This document shows positions 36,127 through 48,678 of a DNA stretch of 64,000 nucleotides, piece by piece (position 1 is the first letter of the stretch; each line of letters opens with the position of its first letter). Below the pieces are notes generated by a model. It was not told the origin of the DNA. It made no database searches and saw nothing but the letters and a program-made list of their open reading frames with translations. The position numbers and the translations under genes are program-made. Source of the stretch: Gonatopus flavifemur (taxonomy: Eukaryota; Arthropoda; Insecta; Hymenoptera; Dryinidae); the NCBI GenBank assembly GCA_018340375.1, contig JAFFJZ010000106.1, forward strand, positions 1 to 64,000, written 5' to 3'.

Positions 36127-38945
36127 AACTGTCGATTTTCAAGGATATGCTGATCAGAACTCTTCATTTCTGATGATTTGCTGGTCAGAACCATCGATTC
36201 TCTATGATATGCTGGTCAGAACTATTGATTTCCTATGTTATGCTAGTGAGAATTATCGATTTCATTTGATATGCAGGTCAGAACTATCGATTTTCTATGA
36301 TATGCCGATCAGAACTATCGATTTCCTATGATATGCTCATCAGAACTCTCCACTTTCGATGATTTGCTGGTCGGAACTGTCGATTTTCTATGATATGCCG
36401 ATCAGAACTATCGATTTTCTATGATATGCTAGTCAGAACTATTGATTTTCCATGATATGCTGGTCAGAACTATCGATTTCGTTGGATATACTGGTCAGAA
36501 CTGTCGATTTTCGATGATTTGCTGATCAGAACTATCGATTTCCAATGATATGCTGGTCGGAACTATCGATTTCTAGGGGATGCTGATCAGAACTATGGAT
36601 AATCAATGATTTGCTGAACAGAACTGTCGATTTTCAAGGATATGCTGGTCAGAACTCTTCATTTCTGATGATTTGCTGGTCAGAACCATCGATTCTCTAT
36701 GATATGCTGGTCAGAACTATCGATTTTCTATGATATGCTGGTCAGAACTATCGATTTCCTATGATATGCTGGTCAGAACTGTCGATTTTCTATGATATGC
36801 TGGTCAGAACTATCGATTTTCTATGATATGCTGGTCAGAACTATCGATTTTCTATGATATGCTGGTCAGGACTATCGATTTTCTATGATATGCTGGTTAG
36901 AACTATCGATTTTCTATGGTATGCCGATCAGAACTATCGATCTCATATTATATGCTCATCAGAACTCTCCATTTTCCATGATATGCTGCTCAGAACTATC
37001 GATTTTCTATGATATGCTGGTCAGAACTATCGATTCTCCATGATATGCTGGTCAGAACTATCGATTTCCTATAATATGCTGGTCAGAACTATCGATTTCC
37101 TATGATATGCTGGGCAGAACTATCGATTCGCCATGATATGCTGGTATGAACCATCGATTTTCTATGATATGCTGGTCAGAACTATCGATTTTCTATGATA
37201 TGCTCATCAGAACTCCTTATTCTCTATGATATGCTGGTCAGAACTATCGATTTTCTATGGTATGCCGATCAGAACTATCGATTTTATATGATATGCTCAT
37301 CAGAACTCTCCATTTTCCATGATATGCTGGTCAGAACTGTCGATTTTCCATGATATCCTGGTCAGGACTATCGATTTTCTATGATATGCTCATCAGAACT
37401 CCCCATTTTCTATGATATGCTGGTCAGAACTATGGATTCTCGATGATATGCTCATCAGAACTCCCCATTTTCCATGATATGCTGGTCAGAACTCTCCATT
37501 TTCCATGATAGGCTGGTCAGAACTATCGATTTTCTATGATATGCTGGTCAGAAGTGTCGATTTTCTATGAAATGCTGGTCAGAACTATCGATTTCCTATG
37601 ATATGCTGGTCGGAACTATCGATTTTCAATGATATGCTGGTCAGAACTATCGATTTTCTATGATATGCTGGTCAGAACTGTCGATTTTCTATGATATGCT
37701 GGTCAGAACTATCGATTTTCTATGATATGCTGGTCAGAACTATCGATTCTCTATGATATGCTGGTCAGGACTATCGATTTTCTATGATATGCTGGTCAGA
37801 ACTATCGATTTTCTATGGTATGCCGATCAGAACTATCGATTTCATATTATATGCTCATCAGAACTTTCCATTTTCCATGATATGCGGCTCAGAACTATCG
37901 ATTTTCTATGATATGCTGGTCAGAACTATCGATTTTCTATGATATGCTGGTCAGAACTATCGATTTTCTATGATATGCTGGTCAGAACTATCGATTTTCT
38001 ATGATATGCTGGTCAGAACTATCGATTTTCTATGATATGCTGGTCAGAACTATCGATTTTCTATGATATGCTGGTCAGGACTATCGATTTTCTATGATAT
38101 GCCGGTCAGAACTATCGATTTTCTATGGTATGCCGATCAGAACTATCGATTTTATATTATATGCTCATCAGAAATCTCCATTTTCCATGATATGCTGGTC
38201 AGAACTATCGATTTCCTATGATATGCCGATCAGAACTATCGATTTTCCATGATATGCTGTTCAGAACTATCGATTTTCTATGGTATGCCGACCAGAACTA
38301 TCGATTCTCTATGATATGCCGATCAGAACTCTCCATTTTCCATGATATGCTGGTCAGAACTGTCGATTTTCTATGATATGCTCATCAGAACTCTTCATTC
38401 TCTATGATATGCTGGTCAGAACTATCGATTTTCTATGATACGCTGGTCAGAACTATTGATTTTCTATGATATGCTGGTCAGAACTATCGATTTTCTATGA
38501 TATGCTGGTCAGAACTCTCCATTTCCCATGATATGCTGCTCAGAACTATCGATTCTCCATGATATGCTGGTCAGACCTATCGATTTTCTATGATATGCTC
38601 ATCAGAACTCCCCATTTTCCATGATATGCTGGTCAGAACTCTCCATTTTCCATGATATGCTGGTCAGAACTATCGATTTTCTATGATATGCTGGTCAAAA
38701 CTATTGATTTTCCATGATATGCTGGTCAGAACTATCGATTTTCCATGATATGCTGGTCAGAACAATTGATTCCCAATGAATTGCTGCTCAGAACTGTTGA
38801 TATTCAACGATATGCTGGTCAGAACTATCGATTTTTAATGATATGCTGGTCAGTACTATCGATTCTCTAGGATATGCTGATCAGAACTCTCGATTCTCAA
38901 TGATATGCTGGTCAGAACTCCCGATTCTCTGGGACTCCCAATTGA
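36127..38945. repeat. 31-bp tandem array, right arm (inverted)
   Basis: About 90 copies of the same 31-bp unit in the opposite orientation. It is nearly twice as long as the left array, so repeat number has changed after the inverted structure formed. Confidence 0.95.
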
Positions 38946-39400
38946 CTCCCTGATTACTCCCAACATCAGAACTCTCGTTCCTTGACATCCTCACATGCCA
39001 ATCAGCCGTAGAACTCCGAGATATAGTCCACTTCCAGCGGTTCCACCTGCGCTGCTACTACATCGTAGAAAAACTCCTCATGTCTCTTCATTTAATTCCC
39101 GAAAAAAATTTCTTAAGCACTCCTAGCATCAGAACTCCCTTGTTTTCACATCCTCGCATCCCAATCATCCCTAGAACTCCTAGATATAGTCAATTTCCTT
39201 CCATTACCCCTGCGATGCTGTCATATTGTAGAAGAACTTAGCATATCATTTTTTCAAAATCGATTTTTTTCACAAATTTACCCGGAACTATTGTTGTAAC
39301 TTATCAAGAACTGTAGAACTATAGTGGATGCGACTAGAACTGGTGCTTTTTTGTGCGATGCTGACATTTGATATGCCAACTTCACAGACACAACCGAGAC

Positions 39401-39749
39401 AGAACTGCAACTTGCAGTGTGAAGGTTAGGTACAGTTTGCGCGGGTAAATCGCGTGCCGTTTTGCTTTCACGTGATTGGGCGGTTTGGATTCATTCGAAA
39501 TATATCTTAAAGATACCTTCTGGATATCTCTAAGAACTTATTCTTTCAATTTCATAAATGAAGAGTTATTATAGAATTCTCGTACCAAGACAACAGTAAA
39601 AGAGTGATCTTTGAAAACTGTTCTAGCAAGATATCTTGAGTAGACTTCTGAAATATATCTTCAAGATACCTTTTAGAAATGTCTTGAAGATATCTAAAAT
39701 CAGAGAAATTTTAGGTATCTTCAAGAACTGCTTGCTATGTGGGTTGCTA
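39401..39749. other. Spacer with repeated GATATCTT words and a half terminus
   Basis: 39490-39735 repeats words such as agatatctt and tatcttcaagatacc. It ends at 39743 with gctatgtggg, which matches the terminus of the MITE at 41459 (CCCACATAGCA in reverse). The other end was not found, so it may be a truncated relative. Confidence 0.4.
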
Positions 39750-42700
39750 CATTCTGATAAAGACTGAGAACGGTTGTTACATAACATGAATCAGGCCTCG
39801 ACCCTTGAGCTGCATACATTAAGCTACCAATTATTTGACGACATTTGGTCTCTATTTCTATGCTCTCCGATTTTTCTCTTTTTAACAAATCAAATTCAAA
39901 ATTCTTATCGATCGGTGTATCTACCGATTTACAATCAGTCAGATTACAATCACGCCTTCAACCATGTCTTGATTCGCGCTAATGCCTTCAAAATTGGAAA
40001 TCAAACCCAAATCTCTCATTTTAGAGTTTTTATTGAGTGCAGGTTTTAGTTTAATTACTTCTTCATCATCAGTGCCGAAAATTAATAAATCGTCTACATA
40101 CAGTAATAGGAATATTTCTTCGTTATTCACACTTTTCATATATAAACAATAATCGTTCTTGGATCTAATAAAACTTTCACTTCTCATAACAGAATCGAAT
40201 TCTTCATTCCACCTTTTGGCGAACTTTTCAGTCCGTAGATACATTCATTCAATTTGCATGTTTTACCATTTTGCAACGACAAATATACTTGTTCTTTTAT
40301 TTCACCATGCAAAAATGCACCCTCAACGTCCATTTGATGAACTGGCCGTTCCAATCTATTTGTCGAACTCATGAAGATTCTGAATGTCGGTAGTTTTACC
40401 ACCGGAGCATATGAATTATGCAAACTTGAATCATTCTTCTGTTGAAACTCTTTTGCAACTAACCTAGCTTCATATTTTTCATTCCCAGCCTCATCAGTTT
40501 TTAGTTTGAACATCCATTTGCTTTCTATCACTCGCTGATCTTTTGGTACATCCATTTCAACCCAAGTGTTATTTGCTTCCAACGTATTCAATTCCTCCAT
40601 CATAGCCTTTGACCATTCAGTCGCATCGCTACGCTTCATTGCATCCATGAGCGTAATGGGTTCACCCTCTCTATATGATTAACATAAAAGTTTGTTTCAT
40701 AATCATTTAACCATAATGGCTTCATAACATACCTTTTTCCTCTCCCTAAATTTTCAACTTCTACCTGTCCTTCAAGCTCCATTTCTTCCAGGTTATCCTG
40801 TAACTCATCAATTACGTCTCAATTAACTCCTTGTTCTACCATTCCTGCATTCTCTGGGATATTGATATCTTCATTTCCCAGAACAAGATTTTCATTCATT
40901 TCTATAGGAGTTTCTAATATCACCCAAGTATCGTTCGACGCATTTTTACGTTTTTCCCTATAATTTCGAATTGCTTCATTAACGAATATCACATCTCTAA
41001 CTGTTTCGATTTGACCGATATTTTGTATATAGATTCTATATCCTTTGGTTTCTTCCCCATATCCTACAAATATGCCTTTTTCACTTTTTGCGTCCCATTT
41101 GAGTCTTTTCTGTTTGGTATATGTACATACACTTCTGACCCAAAACTCTTTAATTTATTTATATCAAAATCTTGATTGGATCATAATCGAATTGGTGTCT
41201 TTTCTTCTATCGAACTACTCCCTGTTCCATTCAAAATGTACACAGCAGTGTTTACTGCTGCTGCCCAGAAATGTTTTTCTGAAGATGCTGCTTGTAACAT
41301 TGTTCTAGCAGCTTCAACTACTGTTCTCATTTCTATCTCTACTTTGCCATTTTGTTCTGGCGTGTATGAAACAGTTTTTTGATGAATTATCCTTTCCTGC
41401 TCTAGCAATTCTTCAACCTTCTCATTTATAAATTCTGTACCGTTATCAGATCTAATTACCCACATAGCACAAATGTCTCAGTAATATTTTCAGAATATTC
41501 TGCAACATTCTGGAGATATTGTAATATTGTCAGAATATCCTGGAGATATTAACGAGACATTTGTGCTATATGGGTACTTTGATTCCATTTCCTGTAACTT
41601 TTTTTGTCATTACGGTATACGATTTCAATTTTTCAAACACTTCGCTTTTCTCCTTGAGAAAATGAACTTCTCTATAGTTTGAATAACCATCTTTAAATGA
41701 TGAAAAATATTTGGACCCACCAAAAGACTCAACTTCCATGGGACCACAGACATCCACATGTATAATCTCACCCGGATGACTAGTTTTACTATCACTCGAA
41801 CCAAATGGTAGTCTATGTTGTTTACCTCGCATGCACGCAACACAAGTATTTCGTTCGAAATCATTTACAAACTCTGAATTATTCCTCCTTAATATCTTCT
41901 TAACTTGTACAATGTTTTGATGCCCTAAACGCTAATGCCAAACTGATACTTTTTCTGGACGATTTGCATCGTTAATAATGTTAGCGTATGAAGGCTCAGA
42001 CTCAATATAACAAAAACACATGATAAACACTTTACCTTCACGTTTCGCAATAGCCCTAACAATATTATTTTTCAAAAAACTCAATTCATCATTGTTCAGG
42101 GACATCTCATAACCCATTTTCAGTGTACTGTGTACTGAGAACAAATTAACTTTCAAATCTGGTACGAAGAGTACATCATTCACCAATGTTGAGATCCATT
42201 TGTTACCATTAAAACGTTGCGGTTTGATTCTTCCTATGCCAACGACATCTAAAAATGACCCATCACCGAGTATTACTTTTTTTGGTTTTTGTAACTCGGC
42301 ATAATTTTCAAATAAACTTAGTGTATGACACATGTGTTCGCTAGCACCGCTGTCAACAATCCATTCATCTCTTGACATATTTCCAAACATTGCTGTGACA
42401 ATAAACGCATTGCTAGTTTTATTCTTATCCTTCTCTAATCTGAAACGACAATCATTAATGACCTGCCCTCTTTTCTTACAAAAATTATTACATTATTATT
42501 CACAACCTGTTTAGCTTCACAGTTCTTTTTATAATGTCCATATTTACCGCAACCGAAACATTTTTTGTTACTCATCGCATTACTCGTCAACGCCACAGCA
42601 TTTCCTTCCTTGACTCGACTGTTGAGTCTTTCTTCTTCCACCAACAGTCTCGACAACAGATCGTTGAGTTTCTGTTTTTCTACTGGAACCGATTCTCACG

Positions 42701-43184
42701 CTGATATGGAATGTTTGAAATTCTCCGGTAACAACATCAATATTCTTGTCGTGATCATCTGATCTGAAATTTCCTCTCTCAGTTGTTTCAGCTGACTCAC
42801 CATTTCCTCAACTTTGCTGAATAACGTGGCTATATCTCCTCCTTCGTATTTATAATTGAGAGAATGTTGTTGTAACAAATGAATACTGGTTGTCGACTTT
42901 TGCTCAAAAATACTATTCAATTTTAACCACATTTCAGCCGATGTTTCACAGTTGAGTAAGTGTATCGATTTCTCCGATATCCGTGAAACGATTTGTGATT
43001 GTGCTCGGAAATCTTTGTTTATCGAATCACCCGCCTCTGCCTCGGGCTTCGGCGTCGACCCGTCAACTATATCAAATACTTTCATACTTTCCAGTACGAT
43101 TTTAATTTGGAATCTCCATGTGTTCCAATTATTTGCACCTTCCAACTTGACGATATTCACACCCGTATTGCTGTCTTGTTCCAT
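39750..43184 (-). pseudogene. Copia (Ty1/copia) gag-pol remnant
   Basis: Minus-strand order: Gag (43184-42696, UBN2-like), CCHC knuckle (CFGCGKYGHYKKNC, near 42555), protease (DSGASEH near 42350), integrase (41864-41181, with a DNGTEF box and a MITE inserted inside it), then reverse transcriptase (40648-39939 with YVDD near 40085) and a last RT/RNase H-side block (IIGSLMYA near 39810). The order protease-integrase-RT is diagnostic of Copia. Several frameshifts and deletions break it, and the RNase H end and the 3' LTR are missing. It is dead and 3'-truncated near 39750, next to an unrelated repeat. Confidence 0.85.
41459..41574. mobile_element. 116-bp palindromic MITE in Copia integrase
   Basis: Ends CCCACATAGCACAAATGTCTC-like (20 bases shared) on both strands and TA on both sides (41457-41458, 41575-41576). 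Removing the 116 bp and one TA makes the integrase frame continuous just before the conserved DNG box. The inner part repeats agaatat/tggagatatt. Confidence 0.9.
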
Positions 43185-43221
43185 TCAGAAAATGTCCTGT
43201 TCAACTTTTCGTACTGTATAC

Positions 43222-43461
43222 ACACCGAGAGAAAAAGCATACTGCAGAAGTATTGACGCACTACAGTTTCTAATGCATTTGTCATAACGTGCTTCCAACG
43301 CTCGGTACCCATGCTTAGAAAGCATGCGACACATACCCAAAAAGCATGGTCTCGTGCGTTAACTGCATGAGTTCCGAGCGTTAAAAGTAAGTTGTAACAA
43401 ATGCGTTAGAAGCATTGAAGTGTGTCATGCTTCTGAAGCATGCTTTTTCTCTCGGTGCACG
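43222..43461. mobile_element. Foldback MITE in the Copia leader
   Basis: About 240 bp. Ends CACCGAGAGAAAAAGCAT on both strands; arms with gcatgctt and acgcacgag/ctcggta words. No coding sequence. Confidence 0.75.
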
Positions 43462-43559
43462 TATTCACTTTCCCATGTTATGACAACGAACAACCTAACC
43501 TTCCAACCGGCGTTCCCATTTTATTCACTGAACACAACACGCGATTGTATTACATACGT

Positions 43560-43578
43560 TCCGGGCCCATGACCTATT
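43560..43578 (-). other. Copia-type primer-binding region
   Basis: On the minus strand GGTCATGGGCCC follows the presumed 5' LTR end (...CA at 43578). This resembles the Copia primer site, which pairs with an internal part of initiator Met-tRNA. Confidence 0.5.
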
Positions 43579-43920
43579 GAAGTCTCAATGAAGGCTATGA
43601 GTTGTGACGTGAAAAATATTCGTTTATTGTACTTGTTTATAATCAGAATTACATTTATGACCGTGCATACAATATACTATCGACTCGACTCGTTACAACA
43701 ACAGTAGTGATAATCAGAATGGCGCGCTCATCTTCGTACTAGTGTGTTGACTGTATAAAACCAAAATCTCTGCGCTTGTAGCATTTTATTACCAAGCTTA
43801 ACAGTTGTCCATCGTCGTCTTATTTTGGCGCGTGATTCGTTTTTGCCACGTGATACTATCTCCACGTTATCAGAGACGTCATCCTCTCCCAATCTCAGTT
43901 CCTCGTCAATCATAATTCAA
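43578..43920 (-). repeat. Candidate Copia 5' LTR
   Basis: Ends in CA at 43578 next to the primer-like site. It holds AATAAA near 43617-43625 (polyadenylation signal) and a TTTATA word near 43757. The far edge near 43920 is a guess, since there is no second LTR to compare. Confidence 0.4.
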
Positions 43921-44751
43921 AACAAATTAATCTAATTCTATCTTGAATATAATGCATGTGTCTCGGGAAAGTTCCAGGCGACTCGTGCAGCAGCTGTATA
44001 TTTTCCTATTTTATATGGCTCATGTGAGTCCGTCGCATCCTTCATTTTTCATATCTACGCTTTTGTGTGTGGAAACGTCACGTCACAGATTGTAGTTCAA
44101 AAACAGTAATTTCTCATCACATTATTCAAGAGAAAAACTTTCATTTCGTGAGGTTGATATAAATTGGAAACCATCGTGGCTTCGGAGAATGAAGTAAACT
44201 TCGTGATTACAAACAATCATGTTCTTCGCTGGTGAGAGTAACATTTTCTTTCGGTTAGATAACGTTATGAAAAATCATTGATGTTCCCCATCAATTTGAA
44301 ATCTCATGTCAGGTATATCCCCATTCACTAACAAGGAGCAGTGATTTCCATCCATAATTTCCGTTAGTATAGACATCACATGCCTTATACACGCTGATGA
44401 GATGGTACGAAATCTCACAGGTAGTGAAATAAGCACGAGGCGTCAACGTGCTGGAAGTTATGAGCGACGTATTCAAAGGATGAAGATTGATACAAGAGAG
44501 CATGGACGTGCTCTGAATTGTGAACAAATTGCGAGGACACAAGCAATCCATACAGGAAATTCATTATCACAGAGTGAATATCGGAAATCACATTCGGCTG
44601 CAATCGAGGAATTCTGATTCATTGAAATAATGAAATCTTCCATCAATGTGATGTTTCAGCAGCTCTTCAAATTCCTGAATCCACACGAAGCAGACCAGAT
44701 ATAGGGGGGAACGAACTGAGCTCCAATAGTGCCGAGTGGACCAGAGTCACA
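43921..44751. other. No gene seen
   Basis: Non-coding, mixed composition. It may include the piggyBac element's own 5' part but no terminus was found. Confidence 0.35.
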
Positions 44752-45435
44752 TTGGGAAATGTGTCAGGAAGGCGGAACGCACATAATGTCCTGAGAGAAA
44801 CATCCAGACCTACTGAAAGTGCACGACGGGAAGTTGAGAAAGAATCGCCCGTGAGTGCATGGAGGCTTTTTATTAGTGAGCCAATATTACGCCTGATGAA
44901 AAAATGTACAGAAATGGAGCCTGGTAATGTCTTACAAGATGATCGATCCTCTCTAGCAACAGGATTCATTCATTGCTATTTTGTATCCTAGGGGTTGCAT
45001 ATTGTTTTCGTACTTTGAATTCTCGTAATTTGTGGGGTCGAGGAAGGGGGCCTCTATTTTTCACTGATACGATGGCAAGAACCAGGTTTCTAGAAATTAT
45101 AAAGTGCTAGTACATTCGGTTTGATGAAAGATCACCACACCAGGGAAGGGAGGCAACTGATATGTTTTTTTGGTATCAGAACTCCGGAATTAGTGTATTG
45201 AAAAATGTGCTTCGTATTACAGAACCACGGAAAACATGTGAGTGGACGAGCAATTATTCCCATTCAAATGCCAATGCCTATCCACTCAGTACAGGTTGAT
45301 CCATTTGAAGTGATATAGTCAAATATTTCGGAGACTAGTTGAGATGGAAAAAAATGTTCCAGCACGAAAGTTTAGGGTTCCAAGGGAGAAGTATGATGCT
45401 GACCTTAAAAAATCCCTCAGAGGTCATTTTGAAGA

Positions 45436-46921
45436 TCATTTAGGGGTCAAGATGGTTTTTTTGAATGGGACCCCCATTTTTCCATCATGACATGGGCAAC
45501 CTGGTTTCCAACCCTTTTGCGAAACACTGGTCATACATAATCCCAGTCTCCGCCGAAAATTTGTAACCGTCTTCAGAAACACTGATCGCGGTATGTTGGC
45601 ATAAACAGTGCGGATGCGATCGATCATGTCCTCCCTCGTTGTTGGTTGGGCCTTGAATACTTCGTCTTTCAGAAATCCCCACAAGGAAAAGTCAGGAGAT
45701 GTCAAGTCGGGTGAGCGTGGAGGCCACGCAACTGGTCCACCTCGTCCAATCCACCTTCCCGGGAAATAATGATCAAGGTATTCTCTCACGATCAATGCGT
45801 AATGAAGTGGCGCTCCATCTAGTTGGACCCACATCCTCTGCCTTGTTTGTAAATCCAGATCCTCAAGCAAGCCTGGTAAATGATCCGCCAAAAATTCCAG
45901 AAACATGGGGCCGTTCAAAGTGCCGTTGAAAAAATGTGGACCGACTAAATACCCAAGTAGCACAACAGGTTAGAGATGCTGAGAAGGTTTTTTGAAGTTC
46001 TAAGTATATTTTATGAACATTCATAGAATCTTCGAATGGGACTGTCGTGGATAAGTATATTTTACGCGTATCCTTAAAATGTATTTTTCGAATTTATCCA
46101 AAACAGTCTCACCTGCACATTCTATGCATGATCTCAGAATTGACGCTGAATGTTTGAAATGTTCTTGTGTTACTTGGGTAGCCATTGACGATCCCGCACC
46201 ACACATTTACGCTCCAACGATGTTGGTTGTCGATTGCTCGATACTAATGCGGATTAACATCAGACCAGTAATGATAGTTGTGTCTATTCAAATGCCCAGT
46301 GCTCTGAAAACATGCTTCGTCAGAGAACATTACATAGTCGAAGAATTGAGGATCGTCAACCAGCCTTGCTCGTGCCCAGTTGCAGAATCTAATTCGAAGT
46401 CTCATGTCGTTTGGAGTAAGAGCTTGAGTTAACGTGATGTGGTATGGTTGATATTTGACATGCTTCAAGATTCTCAAAACAGTAGTCCGAGGTAAACCAG
46501 TTATTCGTGCCAACGATCTGCTACTAACATGAGGGTCCAAGTGGATAAGTCCCAATATGGTGAGTGCACGGATATCATTCTCATCGTACCGGTGATGTCT
46601 TAGATCTCGCTGCAATACTCCTCGTCAGGCCCTCAATTCGAGTCGACGGATGGTCGTGGGGTGTGCGATGCGGCGATCGGGATACCAATCCCGGTAAACT
46701 CTTGCGGCTTCGTTGTAATTATTGTGACATGAGCCAAGCACAAGCATCATATCAATAATTTCAGAGGGTGGATAGTGATTAATTTCTTCGATTGAATCGA
46801 ATGGAATGAATTGATAAATGTAGATGATTGAATATGCAAAGGAGAAGAACGATTGTAATGGTCTCAATTTAGAACCAGTGTTTGAATGATCACGTATTTC
46901 CGTAATCATCCACATAACCAA
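45436..46921 (-). pseudogene. DD41D mariner transposase, interrupted
   Basis: Three blocks in order: N-terminal HTH (46921-46625), a middle block with MFSDEACF as first Asp site (46615-46244) and a C-terminal block (45963-45436) with QLDGAPLHY and RSPDLTSPDFSLWGFLKD. I count 41 residues between the second and third Asp, as in the rosa-type DD41D group. It is broken by a stop/frameshift at 46620-46625 and by the 227-bp MITE at 45952-46178. Removing the MITE restores continuity between the last two blocks. Confidence 0.87.
45952..46178. mobile_element. 227-bp MITE in the mariner transposase
   Basis: Termini CCCAAGTAGCACAA and CCCAAGTAACACAAG (reverse strand), TA on both sides (45950-45951, 46179-46180). 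The outer frame is restored on removal. Confidence 0.9.
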
Positions 46922-47548
46922 CCATAATAAACGAAAATTCGATGTTTCTGTTTGTGCATGTATTCTTGTTCATCGCTTTTCTCCGAAGATCAGAACTGAT
47001 TTCAATGCAGATTAGAGTTAATTTCATTGGAAAAAAAATCTGAACATAAACAAACGGGAACACTGAGTCTCTGCTTATTATGGTTGGCAGTAATGTGTAC
47101 GATTTATTACGATCATTGCATTTCAAATCGAATAAATTACTCCATTTGATTCAATGAGGGTTATCAATGAGTATCGACTCGCAAAAATGGTCGAAAGGTT
47201 GCTGGGAACATTGGGAGTATTGGCCATACCACATAACGTCGATTAGGATGCACATTCGAACGGATACAAAAATCCTTCGAGCTTCCAGAGAATTCATCAA
47301 AGAGAGTTACACTGTAAAAAATTTCTTTGTAGATTCACCAAAAAAATTTGGAAGTTTTTTTGTAAATGAGGGAGAACATGATCGATCGCATCCGCACTAT
47401 TTGTGTCAACATACCAAGATTATGTATCCAGGCAGAGGGGGGTAACTTCGAGCAATTATTGTAACAGCATCAAGCACTTCTCATGTGAGAGGCAAGGGGA
47501 CTCACGATAATCAAGCACTCCGGAGGGAACAGAGAACCATCACGCAGT

Positions 47549-47704
47549 AATACCAGCATTTGGTCGACCGAGTCGATTTTCCCCCTCCATCACGCTGTAT
47601 ACAATCAAATTTCTTTTGTCGGAGGTTTGATTGTGTGTGTGACATTTCTATACAGACAAATATGATGGAGTGGGAAAATCGACTCGGTCGACCAAATGCT
47701 GGCA
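47549..47704. mobile_element. Palindromic MITE in the mariner right repeat
   Basis: Arms CCAGCATTTGGTCGACCGAG and its complement with gattttccc, joined by a short imperfect centre. The duplication is not clear. Confidence 0.7.
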
Positions 47705-48678
47705 TCACTGCTACCACGTACACGTCCTTGTTCCTGGGTAGTGCTAAGAGTAGTTCATCAATAACTCCGACGGTCCATACCTTGCACCCCAATGGGCGGA
47801 AAGGGGTCCATGGCCAGTGTTTTGTGAAGGGTTCGGAAAACCAGCTTCCCCATGCCATGATAAAAAAAATGGGGGTCACATTTCAAAAAACCATCTTGAC
47901 CCCTAAATGATCTTCAAATTGACCTCTGAGGGATTTTTCACGGTCAGCATCATACTTCCCCCTTGGAACCCTAAACTTTCGTCCTGGAACATTTTTTTCC
48001 ATCTGCACTAGTTTCCGAGTTATCTGACTATATCACTTCAAATGGACCACCCTGTATATGAGCAACAAGCCAGATTAGTACGACGTAAAATATTTGACTC
48101 CAACTGACAGTGAAGTGAGATATGTTTTGAATGCTTGCCTTACCTCGGAAAAGATGAACAAAGATCTGCTAATCTTACACTTGGTCATCATGTGGTTATG
48201 CGTCTTGTGGAACCATATTTGAACAAAGGACGTAACGTCACTTGCCTCAATTTCTTCACATCGTTGGAATTGGCAGAGGATTTGCGATTGAAGCGCTGTA
48301 GTTTAGTGAGTATATTGAGAAGAACAAGAAGAGAGGTCCCTCTTTCTGTGGAGAATCCCAAAGCTCCTCTGTACACTACTGTTTTGTATAAGAAAGGTGA
48401 CACTGTGCCAAGTCCATATCAAGGAAAAGTGAAAAAATTGTACTGATATTGAGTATTCTCCATACTGGAGCCAAAATAGATGACAAAAATCTTTAAAAAA
48501 TCCCAAAAACCGTAGCTTTTTATAATGAAACGAAGTGCGGCGTTGACACAGTGGATCAAAAGAGGCGGAAATGTAACACGAGAGCAGGAACTCGGCGGTG
48601 GCCTGTTCATATATTTCACAATCTTTTGGACTATGATCAATGCTCATCAACTCATGCTTCTTCACGTTTAGGATTAAC

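Larger units (their letters stand above)
33951..39391. mobile_element. Giant foldback element built of 31-bp repeats
   Basis: 5441 bp bounded by GTGTCTGTGAAGTTGGC at the left and its exact complement at the right, with a perfect 9-bp duplication AACCGAGAC outside (33942-33950 and 39392-39400). The two arms (33951-36126 and 36127-39391) are inverted copies. Each has about 150 bp of unique terminal sequence, then a 163-bp repeat (three copies left, two right), then a long array of a 31-bp unit containing agttctgaccagcatatcat. The arms meet with no spacer near 36127. There is no coding sequence. Structure (31-bp internal subrepeats, 9-bp duplication) parallels Drosophila FB elements, but common ancestry is not shown. 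Long transcripts could fold into a hairpin with a stem above 2 kb. Confidence 0.93.
45292..48054 (-). mobile_element. DD41D mariner-like element, decayed
   Basis: Terminal repeats CAGGTTGATCCATTTGAAG and CAGGGTGGTCCATTTGAAG (reverse strand), TA on both sides (45290-45291, 48055-48056). The inverted repeats extend for several hundred bases: 45292-45653 is matched by 47365-48054, which has itself gained a palindromic insertion. A broken transposase lies in minus orientation. Confidence 0.88.

Noticed and set aside
34554..38945. Regular 31-bp repeats suggesting a CRISPR array
   Set aside because: The units abut with no unique spacers, the array inverts in the middle, and the surroundings are eukaryotic transposons.
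33951..39391. LTR retrotransposon or centromeric satellite
   Set aside because: The ends are inverted, not direct, repeats with a 9-bp duplication, and there is no coding sequence. A simple satellite would not have unique matched termini.
44402..44617. 71-residue open frame before the piggyBac remnant
   Set aside because: No similarity to the piggyBac N terminus and no other support.
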